Assembly: GCA_905236895.1 (NCBI GenBank)
Contig: CAJOQI010000105.1
Span: 1 to 9,187, forward strand
DNA: 9,187 bases
Reading direction: 5' to 3'
Origin: an uncultured Peptostreptococcaceae bacterium
GTDB lineage: Bacteria > Bacillota > Clostridia > Peptostreptococcales > Anaerovoracaceae
Within the stretch, counting starts at the first letter, position 1. Each line of letters begins with the position of its first letter. Under the pieces are notes generated by a model that was given only the letters and a program-made list of their open reading frames with translations, was not told where the DNA came from and did no database searches. Positions 1-5,595 of the stretch are shown piece by piece. The translations under genes and the position numbers were made by a program.

Positions 1-133
1 ACCAACGCTAATTAAGTTAATGTATAATAGGGTGTTCAACTATATGCTCGCATCTAAATACAGAGGTGGAAGGTCAGATTTCCACAGCATTCCTCCCAAA
101 TATTGATTACATAGTCCGCTGACGTGTCAACGG
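1..133. other. Left-edge region without a recognised gene
   Basis: No known gene, terminator or RNA is recognised here. On the plus strand one frame is open from the window edge to a TGA at 104-106 (34 codons, ending SDFHSIPPKY); it could be the tail of a gene entering from the left or chance. A 6-bp inverted repeat, GTGGAA (66-71) and TTCCAC (80-85), lacks a T tract. TATAAT occurs at 23-28, but a -35 would fall at or beyond the edge. Confidence 0.3.
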
Positions 134-464
134 TTATTCTTCATCCTCCAAGACCATCTTCTCAAGCTGCCTGATCTGATCTCTCTTCACATAGATAACA
201 GCGATGATCTGCACCTGCTTCTTCTCCTCGTTGATCCAGAAATACACATAGTAATTTTTGACGCGGATCTTACGAAATCCATAGCTACCCCACGGCTCCT
301 CGTCTATGGTTCTAATTCGCCGTGGCATTTCAGATAGGGTCTGTAAGTAATTGCACCATCTTCTTGGCTGTTCCCGGCTCAAGGAAGGTGGTAGCAATAT
401 AATCCATGATATCTTGCAGATGTGCTTTGGCCTGTCTGGTAATCCTAATTTTGTACTTTGCCAT
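134..464 (-). pseudogene. RelE/ParE-family toxin, frameshifted
   Basis: The gene starts at ATG 464 in the TAATG junction with the antitoxin, after AAAGGA. The first frame gives MAKYKIRITRQAKAHLQDIM and onward to LL at codon 40, then TDPI and a premature TGA (332-330). The rest of the family continues in the next frame from about 343: QTLSEMPRRIRT, then GSYGFRKIRVKNYYVYFW and a C-terminal IIAVIYVKRDQIRQLEKM, ending at TAA (136-134). Joined, the two parts make about 109 residues, some four fewer than I expect between the second helix and the LSEMP segment, so an 11-bp deletion around 344 fits better than a single-base error. Intact relatives are mRNA interferases or gyrase inhibitors. The conserved basic and aromatic C-terminal half is preserved, suggesting a recent break. 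A TTG at 397 opens an alternative 87-residue frame, but it lacks the real N-terminus. Confidence 0.82.
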
Positions 465-763
465 TACAGTCCTTTTTCAAGCGCATCAAACACTTCATCT
501 ATATCGTAGGAGTCATCCGCTTTCGCCTGCTCATATCCAGTCTGCATCATGGCACTGAACTCTGCATCGGACATCTTATCCCTTGCAGGAACAGATGAAG
601 GAATCGTCACCGGGAACGGAATTCCATCGTGCATGATGATTTGTCTATAATACATATCGATTGCCACAGACCTTGGCAGACCCATCCGCGTGAGGATCGC
701 CTCTGCCTGTTGCTTTACGTCCTGCTGTATCCTTGCATTCACATTAGCTGTTTTGGTAGCCAT
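464..763 (-). CDS. Type II antitoxin, RelB/DinJ family
   Basis: The 99-aa protein neutralises its cognate RelE/ParE-type toxin and is expected to repress its own operon. Residues about 6-45 form the ribbon-helix-helix DNA-binding part (TANVNARIQQDVKQQAEAIL, then a second helix through YYRQI). GIPFPVTIP (47-55) is the hallmark that follows this fold in RelB/DinJ proteins. The acidic C-terminus (65-99, ending DALEKGL) would wrap the toxin. I start it at ATG 763 because AAAGGCGG (778-771) lies 7 nt upstream; an in-frame ATG at 781 would include that ribosome binding site in the coding sequence. Its TAA stop overlaps the toxin ATG by one base (TAATG), indicating translational coupling. The frame is intact even though the toxin downstream is broken. 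Confidence 0.93.
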   Translation of the reverse strand: MATKTANVNARIQQDVKQQAEAILTRMGLPRSVAIDMYYRQIIMHDGIPFPVTIPSSVPARDKMSDAEFSAMMQTGYEQAKADDSYDIDEVFDALEKGL

Positions 764-778
764 ATTTACACCGCCTTT

Positions 779-791
779 CATAATGATTATG
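779..791. promoter_or_regulatory. Perfect 13-bp palindrome just after the toxin-antitoxin start site (operator candidate)
   Basis: CATAATGATTATG consists of two 6-bp arms around one central base and sits between the -10 box and the antitoxin ribosome binding site. Ribbon-helix-helix antitoxins of the RelB/DinJ type bind such palindromes alone or with their toxin to repress their own operon. The binding itself is inferred. Confidence 0.5.
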
Positions 792-801
792 TTCTAAAAC
801 C

Positions 802-830
802 ATTATATGCTATTGTGATGCAATACGCAA
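802..830 (-). promoter_or_regulatory. Promoter of the toxin-antitoxin operon
   Basis: TTGCGT (830-825, 4 of 6 consensus bases) and a perfect TATAAT (807-802) are separated by exactly 17 bp, upstream of the antitoxin gene. The start site would be near 795, about 32 nt before the antitoxin ATG at 763. This gives the module its own transcription independent of yebC. Confidence 0.8.
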
Positions 831-840
831 CACATTTGCG
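826..840. promoter_or_regulatory. Inverted repeat over the -35 of the toxin-antitoxin promoter (possible operator)
   Basis: Read on the minus strand, CGCAA and TTGCG form 5-bp arms around a 5-nt centre, ATGTG. The right arm overlaps the -35 hexamer, a typical place for an autoregulatory operator of RelB-type antitoxins. Short arms make chance occurrence possible. Confidence 0.35.
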
Positions 841-894
841 CATGCCCCCAGGGGAGGACAAATCCCTACAGCCTTTTAATTATAAATTCCATTA

Positions 895-1617
895 TTATTC
901 GTAAAGGTCTATTGCACAGTTGGTCTGAACCTTCTGAACGTCTTCGTTGTCTTCCAATACCTCAACAAGTTTTTTCAGTTTTGGAAGGTCCTGCTCACCG
1001 GGAGTTGATTCCATGGAAGGAACGAATTCCACATCGGATTCAACCAGTTCGTAACCTGCATTGGTCAGAGCCTGGTGAACATCCGTATATACTGCGGGAT
1101 CGCTATAGATGGTGAAGCTATCCTCTTCCGTTATCATATCGTCAGCACCGCCTTCAAGAGCAGCTTCCATCAAGGCGTCTTCGTCGATAGCATTGGTCTT
1201 TTCAATGATGAATACGCCCTTACGGCTGAACATATAGGATACGCATCCCGGGGTTCCCAGGTTCCCGCCCTGCTTATCAAAGGTAGATCTAACCGAGGAT
1301 GTGGTTCTATTGGTATTGTCCGTCAGACAGTTAACTATAAATGCAACTCCTCCGGGACCGTAGCCTTCAAATGTAAGTTCTTCATAAGAAGCTCCACCCA
1401 GCTCTCCTGTTCCTTTCTTAATAGCCCTTTGAATATTGTCATTGGGCATGGAAATTGCCTTTGCTTTTTCAATGGCAACTCTAAGGCCTGCATTGTATTC
1501 CGGATCGCCGCCGTCCTTTGCGGCAACCGTAATAGCCTTGGCATATTTGGTAAACATAGCCGCTCTCTTGGAATCCTGAGCAGCTTTACGTCCTGCAATT
1601 GTACCGTGTCTTCCCAT
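895..1617 (-). CDS. yebC: YebC/TACO1-family translation factor (formerly annotated as transcriptional regulator)
   Basis: The 240-aa protein has the usual family length and landmarks: an N-terminal GRKAAQDSKRAAMFTKYAKAI helix region (9-29), MPNDNIQRAIKKG (57-69), the signature FEGYGPGGVA (83-92), GNLGTPGCVSYMF (118-130), and the C-terminal EDNEDVQKV (222-230). Members bind ribosomes and help synthesis of proline-rich stretches (bacterial YebC and mitochondrial TACO1); some older work describes DNA binding (PmpR). The MGRHGTIAGRK start differs from the E. coli MAGHSKWANIKHRK form and is typical of clostridial proteins. The ATG at 1617 has an excellent ribosome binding site, GAGGAGGTG (1632-1624), 6 nt away. 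It has its own promoter and appears monocistronic, although no clear intrinsic terminator is seen after its stop codon. Confidence 0.95.
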   Translation of the reverse strand: MGRHGTIAGRKAAQDSKRAAMFTKYAKAITVAAKDGGDPEYNAGLRVAIEKAKAISMPNDNIQRAIKKGTGELGGASYEELTFEGYGPGGVAFIVNCLTDNTNRTTSSVRSTFDKQGGNLGTPGCVSYMFSRKGVFIIEKTNAIDEDALMEAALEGGADDMITEEDSFTIYSDPAVYTDVHQALTNAGYELVESDVEFVPSMESTPGEQDLPKLKKLVEVLEDNEDVQKVQTNCAIDLYE

Positions 1618-1659
1618 TTAAGACACCTCCTCTTCTATCTGAATAACTCTAACAGAAAG

Positions 1660-1688
1660 ATTATACAACAAAGGCCGGCTCTTGAAAA
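1660..1688 (-). promoter_or_regulatory. Promoter of yebC, overlapping the nrdB terminator
   Basis: A perfect -10 TATAAT (1665-1660) is preceded after 17 bp by TTTTCA (1688-1683), matching 4 of 6 bases of the -35 consensus. The -35 falls in the loop of the nrdB terminator and the spacer contains its right arm. Transcription would begin near 1653, leaving about 36 nt to the yebC ATG. Confidence 0.65.
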
Positions 1689-1702
1689 GATAAAAGCCGG
1701 CC
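1665..1702 (-). terminator. Intrinsic terminator after nrdB
   Basis: On the minus strand GGCCGGCT (1702-1695) pairs perfectly with AGCCGGCC (1680-1673). Three further inner pairs are possible (one G-U), leaving a loop of about 8 nt, and a T-rich run TTTGTTGT follows. It begins 7 bp after the nrdB stop codon (TAG, 1712-1710). The plus-strand reading lacks a T tract, so it appears to act in one direction only. Confidence 0.88.
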
Positions 1703-1709
1703 ATAGTTT

Positions 1710-2753
1710 CTAAAGGTCATCCACCAAAGCGGAACTCTTTGCATAGGCTGTTGATCTAGCCTCGAAGAAGTCGGTTTTAACCAGATTGGCATTGGCATAC
1801 TGGCTAACCCATTTCATGCTTTCCGGTTCTTCTTCGTAACCGGGATAGAGAACTCCCAGGTCCAGGGAAGAGAACCTTTGATTACCAAGATATTTGATAT
1901 AATCTGTAATCATCTGCTTGTTAAGGCCCTCGATTTCGTCCCCGATTACATAGTGGCCCCACTCTATCTCCTGATTAACTCCCTCTTTTATCATTTCACG
2001 AATCATGGCTTCCGATTCGGGGGTAAAGAGTTCAGGTTCCTCCTTCTTAAGCTCCAGAAGAATATTTCTGAAGAGCCAAAGATGGGTATTCTCATCACGG
2101 TTGATATATCTAATCTCCTGTACGGATCCGGGCATTTTTCCGTTTCTTCCCAGATTATAGAAGAACATGAATCCGCTGTAGAAATAAACACCCTCTAAGA
2201 TATAGTTGGCTATAAGAACCCTAAGGAAGTTGTGAAGATTCTTATCCTTCTGGAAGGCATTATATTGCTCACCAATAAAGGTATTTCTCTTCAGGAGATG
2301 CTCGTCGTCCTTCCACTGGAAGAGAATCTCATCTCTTTCGTGGGGATTGCAAATTGTATCCAGCATATAGCTATAGCTCTGGGAATGAATGCATTCCTGG
2401 AAGGTCTGAATTGACAAACAAAGATCCACTTCATTAGCCGTAATATATTCGGATACATTGGGAAGATTTGCCGTCTGAATGGAATCAAGGAAGATCAAAA
2501 AGCTAAGAATCTTGTCATAGGCCCTTCTCTCCGGACCATCCAACATGGGATAATCCTTAATATCCTTGCTTAAATTGATTTCCTCCGGAATCCAGAAATT
2601 ATTCATGGCCTGGCGATACCAATCGCTAACCCATGGATATTTCATATTGTTAAAGTCATTAAGATTGGTGGTATTTCCACCGATCATTTTCCTCTTGTTT
2701 ACCTCAGTGTCTCCTTCCGGATTAAAGAGAGGTCTTCTAATTAATTCAGCCAT
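1710..2753 (-). CDS. nrdB: Ribonucleoside-diphosphate reductase class I, beta (radical-generating) subunit
   Basis: The 347-aa ferritin-like diiron protein generates the tyrosyl radical used by NrdA. All six metal ligands can be aligned to E. coli NrdB: Asp90 (LDSIQ), Glu120 and His123 (QECIHSQSY), Glu187 (YILEGVYF), Glu221 and His224 (RDENTHL). The radical tyrosine is Tyr127 and the coupling aspartate is Asp220. The conserved FWIPEEI lies at 53-59, and a C-terminal tyrosine (Tyr337) is in the tail that docks on NrdA. With the tyrosine and all ligands kept, it is not a class Ic (Phe) or ligand-substituted Ie type. The start at 2753 (MAELIRRP) was chosen over an in-frame ATG at 2786 because GAAGGAGA sits 6 nt upstream of it and the earlier codons encode the ribosome binding site. 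It lies downstream of nrdA beyond a large palindrome and is followed by a strong terminator. Confidence 0.97.
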   Translation of the reverse strand: MAELIRRPLFNPEGDTEVNKRKMIGGNTTNLNDFNNMKYPWVSDWYRQAMNNFWIPEEINLSKDIKDYPMLDGPERRAYDKILSFLIFLDSIQTANLPNVSEYITANEVDLCLSIQTFQECIHSQSYSYMLDTICNPHERDEILFQWKDDEHLLKRNTFIGEQYNAFQKDKNLHNFLRVLIANYILEGVYFYSGFMFFYNLGRNGKMPGSVQEIRYINRDENTHLWLFRNILLELKKEEPELFTPESEAMIREMIKEGVNQEIEWGHYVIGDEIEGLNKQMITDYIKYLGNQRFSSLDLGVLYPGYEEEPESMKWVSQYANANLVKTDFFEARSTAYAKSSALVDDL

Positions 2754-2784
2754 TTGTATCTCCTTCTTTACATTTAAGCCATCC

Positions 2785-2873
2785 AAGAAAAAAGTAAAAG
2801 TGGTTTGCGCTCGCTAAGTCCTCGGCTAACGCCCTGCGAAGTCGCTCACACAAACCATTATACATTTTTTCTT
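2785..2873. repeat. 89-bp imperfect palindrome between nrdA and nrdB (hairpin attenuator/terminator or palindromic repeat element)
   Basis: Read on the minus strand, it opens with AAGAAAAAA (2873-2865) and closes with the exact reverse complement TTTTTTCTT (2793-2785). Inside, TGGTTTGTGT (2857-2848) pairs with GCGCAAACCA (2810-2801), 10 bp with two G-U pairs. The interior contains small nested hairpins such as GGC-GTTA-GCC and GCGA-CT-TCGC. Because the arms end in A and T tracts on both sides, it resembles a terminator read in either direction. It fills most of the 133 bp between nrdA and nrdB, and the interior is GC-richer than the flanks. It could be a partial terminator setting the NrdA:NrdB ratio, an mRNA stability element, or a small dispersed palindromic repeat. 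No flanking target duplication is evident. Confidence 0.75.
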
Positions 2874-2886
2874 AACAGGTTTATTG

Positions 2887-5409
2887 TTACGATGAACAAC
2901 TCTCGCAATCTTCTACTTCTAGGGCTTTGCTTCTTACATAGTAGATGGTTTTAACCCCTTCCTTCCAGGCATCCACATAGAGGTTAAGTACCTGACGAAG
3001 GGTAAACTCATTGGTTATATAGAGATTGACGCTTTGGGCCTGGTCAATATGACGCTGTCTAACTCCCGCAGCCTTTACGGTCCAGTTCTGATCTATGGTA
3101 TGGGCGTTCTTATAATACCAATATGTTTCTTTGGAAAGATCCGGTGCAACCCTGGGAAGCATGGCTCCCTTCTTTTCCTCCAAGAAGAAGCGGTGCATGA
3201 TTGGATCAAGACCTGCAGAGGTTCCAACTAGAATTGATGTGGAGCTTGTAGGTGCCACGGCGATGAGATAAGCGTTTCTCATTCCCTCCTTTGCTACCCT
3301 GGAAGCCAGCTCATTCCATCTCTCTGAGGTATAGCCTCTTTTCTTGAAGAATTCTCCGCTCTGCCATTCACTGCCTTGGAAGAAGCTATAGGAACCCTTC
3401 TCTGCGGCATTGTCGCTGCTGGCTTTGATGGCTGCATAGGCGATGTTTTCAAAGACTCCGTCAACAAAGTCCAGATGCTCCTGGCTCTCCCATTTAATCT
3501 TTCTCTTTGCCAGCATATGGTGATAGCCTGAAACTCCAAGGCCGACGCTTCTATACCTTCTATTGGTTATACGGGCATAGTCCAAGGGATAGAAGTTAAG
3601 ATCGATTACATTGTCCAAGGCTCTCATGGCGCTCTTGACTATATCGTTAATTTCATCTTCCTTCTCCACTTCGATGACTCCAAGATTGAGACTGGCCAGA
3701 TTGCAGACAACAAAGTCTCCAGGCTTGGTGGTTGTAACCACCACTTCGTCCCCATCCTTGGTTTCAACCACTGTTTCAACAAGGTCAATCTGAGACATAT
3801 TCTGAGCGATTTCCGTGCAGAGATTGGAGCAATAGATGATTCCCTGATGATTATTGGGATTCATGCGGTTAACCGTATCTCTGTAGAAAGCGAAGGGAGT
3901 TCCCGTTTCAACCACGGACTTAAGAATAAGACGAACCAATTCCTTAAGTTTGATTTCTCTCTTCATTATGCGATTATCTCTAACGCAGTCCTTATACTTC
4001 TCTTCCCACTCTTCCCCCCAGGAATCCTCGAGGGCGTATCCTTTGATATCATGAATCTCATGGGGATCCATCAGATACCAGCTTTGTTCCAGATCTTCAT
4101 CCACCATTCTCCAGAAAAGATCGGGATAGCAAACAGCGGGGAAAACGTCGTGGGCTTTCATTCTATCGTCACCGTTATTGGTTCTTAGCTGAAGGAATTC
4201 AGGAAGATCTTTATGCCATGCATCGAGATAAACCGCAACTGCACCCTGACGAACACCAAGCTGATCCACAGCAACTGCCGTATCGTTTACCAGCTTGATC
4301 CAACGGATAACTCCACCTGCGGCACCTTCGAAGCCTCTGATGGTTCCTCCCGTTGCTCTTACCTTTCCGAAATAAAGACCCATGCCTCCGCCGAATTTAC
4401 TTACCTTGGCGAAATTGTCGATGCTTCTGTAAATACCGTCCAAGGAATCGGGAACCGTATCGATAAAGCAGCTGGAAAGCTGATGATAAGGCTTACGAGC
4501 ATTGGAAAGTGTTGGAGTAGCCATGGTAACCTGCTGAAGTGAAAGCATATCGTAAAAACGCTTTACCCATTCATTCCTATTCTTCTTTTCTTCCATGGCA
4601 AGATGAAGCGCTATTCCAAGATACATCTCCTGTGGTGACTCAAGGGGTATATGCCTATAGTCCTTTACAACATATCTGGACAGCAAAAGATCAAGACCGG
4701 AATATGTATAAAGCTTATTACGCTCTTCCTTAATATAGCCTTCGTATTTATTGATTTCCTCTTTTGAATAATGGTCCAGAATATAGGAACCATAGAGACC
4801 TTCATCCACAAGGTATTTAATCTTCTCGTAGAGATTCTTAATATTACGGTCTGTTTCTTCCTGTCTCAGCTTAAGTCTGAACTGATGATAAAGAAGCCTT
4901 GCGGCTATCTTCTCCCATTTTGGCTCTTCCTGTCCTGTAAGTTCAACTGCTGCTTTAATAAGGGCGTTCATCTCTTCGTCGGGAGTCATATTCTCCTTGC
5001 GGAAGGATTCGTATTTTGCTTCCAGTCTAGAAAGGTCATAGCCCTTCTCCGGAAAGTCTCTCTGGATTTCGGAAAGACAGGATTCAATCTGAGGAATATG
5101 GAGCAGCTCCGTAAGATGGAGTCTGGAAACTCTAAGTTGAGTTCTTCTTTCTCTATAGAGAATATATCCCTTGGCAACCTTATAATAACCCAGTTCCATC
5201 AAAGCCCGCTCAACGCAGTCCTGAATCTCTTCAACCTGGGGATTATTGTTTACATCGATCATTGTTTCGACCTTTGCAAGAAGCTTGGACAAAACTTTAT
5301 CGTCATAAGGCTCTTTTTCATCAAGAAAGGCCCTTCTGATGGCCTCTACTATTTTCTCTCCCTGATATGACTCAATCTCACCGTTTCTCTTGATTACCTT
5401 CTGATCCAT
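2887..5409 (-). CDS. nrdA: Ribonucleoside-diphosphate reductase class I, alpha (large) subunit
   Basis: Reduces ribonucleoside diphosphates to deoxyribonucleotides in the cytosol together with NrdB. The 840-aa product starts with an ATP-cone (about 1-95, VIKRNGEIESYQGEKI), the allosteric overall-activity domain, followed by the all-alpha and ten-stranded barrel domains. Visible catalytic residues: Cys314 in LSSCFI and Cys569 in VVCNLAS (the active-site redox pair), Asn529, Cys531 and Glu533 in SNLCTEI (the thiyl-radical cysteine and its partners), Tyr823-Tyr824 in TIYYVR (radical transfer), and the C-terminal shuttle pair CESC (835/838). Length and the ATP-cone fit class Ia NrdA, not class Ib NrdE. 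The ATG at 5409 follows AAAGGAAAGG with about 5 nt spacing. It is upstream of nrdB in the same direction; the NrdR-like boxes upstream suggest repression by NrdR when dATP is ample. No disruption is seen. Confidence 0.97.
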   Translation of the reverse strand: MDQKVIKRNGEIESYQGEKIVEAIRRAFLDEKEPYDDKVLSKLLAKVETMIDVNNNPQVEEIQDCVERALMELGYYKVAKGYILYRERRTQLRVSRLHLTELLHIPQIESCLSEIQRDFPEKGYDLSRLEAKYESFRKENMTPDEEMNALIKAAVELTGQEEPKWEKIAARLLYHQFRLKLRQEETDRNIKNLYEKIKYLVDEGLYGSYILDHYSKEEINKYEGYIKEERNKLYTYSGLDLLLSRYVVKDYRHIPLESPQEMYLGIALHLAMEEKKNRNEWVKRFYDMLSLQQVTMATPTLSNARKPYHQLSSCFIDTVPDSLDGIYRSIDNFAKVSKFGGGMGLYFGKVRATGGTIRGFEGAAGGVIRWIKLVNDTAVAVDQLGVRQGAVAVYLDAWHKDLPEFLQLRTNNGDDRMKAHDVFPAVCYPDLFWRMVDEDLEQSWYLMDPHEIHDIKGYALEDSWGEEWEEKYKDCVRDNRIMKREIKLKELVRLILKSVVETGTPFAFYRDTVNRMNPNNHQGIIYCSNLCTEIAQNMSQIDLVETVVETKDGDEVVVTTTKPGDFVVCNLASLNLGVIEVEKEDEINDIVKSAMRALDNVIDLNFYPLDYARITNRRYRSVGLGVSGYHHMLAKRKIKWESQEHLDFVDGVFENIAYAAIKASSDNAAEKGSYSFFQGSEWQSGEFFKKRGYTSERWNELASRVAKEGMRNAYLIAVAPTSSTSILVGTSAGLDPIMHRFFLEEKKGAMLPRVAPDLSKETYWYYKNAHTIDQNWTVKAAGVRQRHIDQAQSVNLYITNEFTLRQVLNLYVDAWKEGVKTIYYVRSKALEVEDCESCSS

Positions 5410-5435
5410 TTCGACCTTTCCTTTATTTTTACAGG

Positions 5436-5463
5436 ATTATAACAACTATATATGGGGTGTAAT
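5436..5463 (-). promoter_or_regulatory. Proximal promoter candidate P2 for nrdA (extended -10)
   Basis: An extended -10 element, TGT plus TATAAT (5444-5436, hexamer at 5441-5436), has a weak -35 ATTACA (5463-5458) 16 bp upstream. Its start point would be near 5429, leaving a leader of about 20 nt to the nrdA ATG. The second NrdR-like box covers the spacer between -35 and -10, so repressor binding there would directly block polymerase. Confidence 0.6.
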
Positions 5464-5489
5464 ACTATATATATCACAGTATATTGTAG
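5443..5489 (-). promoter_or_regulatory. Pair of NrdR-like boxes upstream of nrdA
   Basis: Two 16-bp sites resemble the NrdR consensus acaCwAtATaTwGtgt: CTACAATATACTGTGA (5489-5474) and ACCCCATATATAGTTG (5458-5443). Each matches 12 of 16 positions by my hand alignment. They start 31 bp apart, three helical turns, which is the spacing known for paired NrdR boxes. A further weaker match (5477-5462, GTGATATATATAGTAT, 11 of 16) overlaps the first. NrdR is the zinc/ATP-cone repressor of ribonucleotide reductase genes; its own gene is not in the window. The AT-rich sequence makes chance matches easier, but the spacing and the position in front of nrdA support the call. Confidence 0.7.
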
Positions 5490-5504
5490 ATTAAACGCTT
5501 GACT

Positions 5505-5533
5505 AGTATATATTTTCACTAACCCTCTGTCAA
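5505..5533 (-). promoter_or_regulatory. Distal promoter candidate P1 for nrdA-nrdB
   Basis: A perfect -35 box TTGACA (5533-5528) is followed after exactly 17 bp by TATACT (5510-5505), one mismatch from the consensus -10. Transcription would start near 5498 and give a leader of roughly 90 nt that contains the NrdR-like boxes. It lies about 30 bp downstream of the activase terminator, so it would start the nrd operon afresh. Confidence 0.75.
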
Positions 5534-5563
5534 TGACATAAGCAACAGTTTTTGATATATTTC

Positions 5564-5595
5564 AGAAAAAAGCTCCCTCTATACCGAGGGAGCTT
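5564..5595 (-). terminator. Intrinsic terminator of the activase gene, overlapping its 3' end
   Basis: On the minus strand a perfect 10-bp stem, AAGCTCCCTC pairing with GAGGGAGCTT, closes a 6-nt loop (GGTATA) and runs into a T tract. The left arm is made of codons for the last residues (E-A-P-S), and the TAG stop (5581-5579) spans the loop and the first base of the right arm. The structure separates the activase unit from the nrd promoter region. Confidence 0.9.

Noticed and set aside
330..350. Programmed ribosomal frameshift in the toxin
   Set aside because: There is no slippery heptamer or downstream structure at the junction (TTACTTACAGACC), and about four residues seem to be missing, which fits a deletion.
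842..880. GC-rich stretch after yebC (CCCCAGGGG and AGGG/CCCT pairs) as a terminator
   Set aside because: Stems are 4-5 bp or leave no room for a loop, and no T tract follows on the minus strand.
629..904. Plus-strand open frame spanning the antitoxin promoter and start
   Set aside because: Overlaps the antitoxin gene and its promoter in antisense; no family resemblance and no convincing ribosome binding site.
1075..1713. A 212-codon plus-strand open frame opposite yebC
   Set aside because: It lies antisense to a clearly conserved gene, has no recognisable domain or good ribosome binding site, and reads through the nrdB terminator; it is best explained by the codon use of yebC.
2754..2786. 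Upstream in-frame ATG of nrdB at 2786
   Set aside because: It would place the AAGGAGA ribosome binding site inside the coding sequence and add 11 residues with no family counterpart; 2753 is better.
2857..2862. TATAAT inside the inter-nrd palindrome as an internal nrdB promoter
   Set aside because: The hexamer is perfect, but the sequence 16-18 bp upstream has no -35 likeness and there is no extended -10, so I do not call it.
4771..5370. A 199-codon plus-strand open frame opposite nrdA
   Set aside because: Antisense shadow of the nrdA N-terminal region, with low-complexity hydrophobic and Cys/Phe-rich composition typical of the complement of charged-residue codons.
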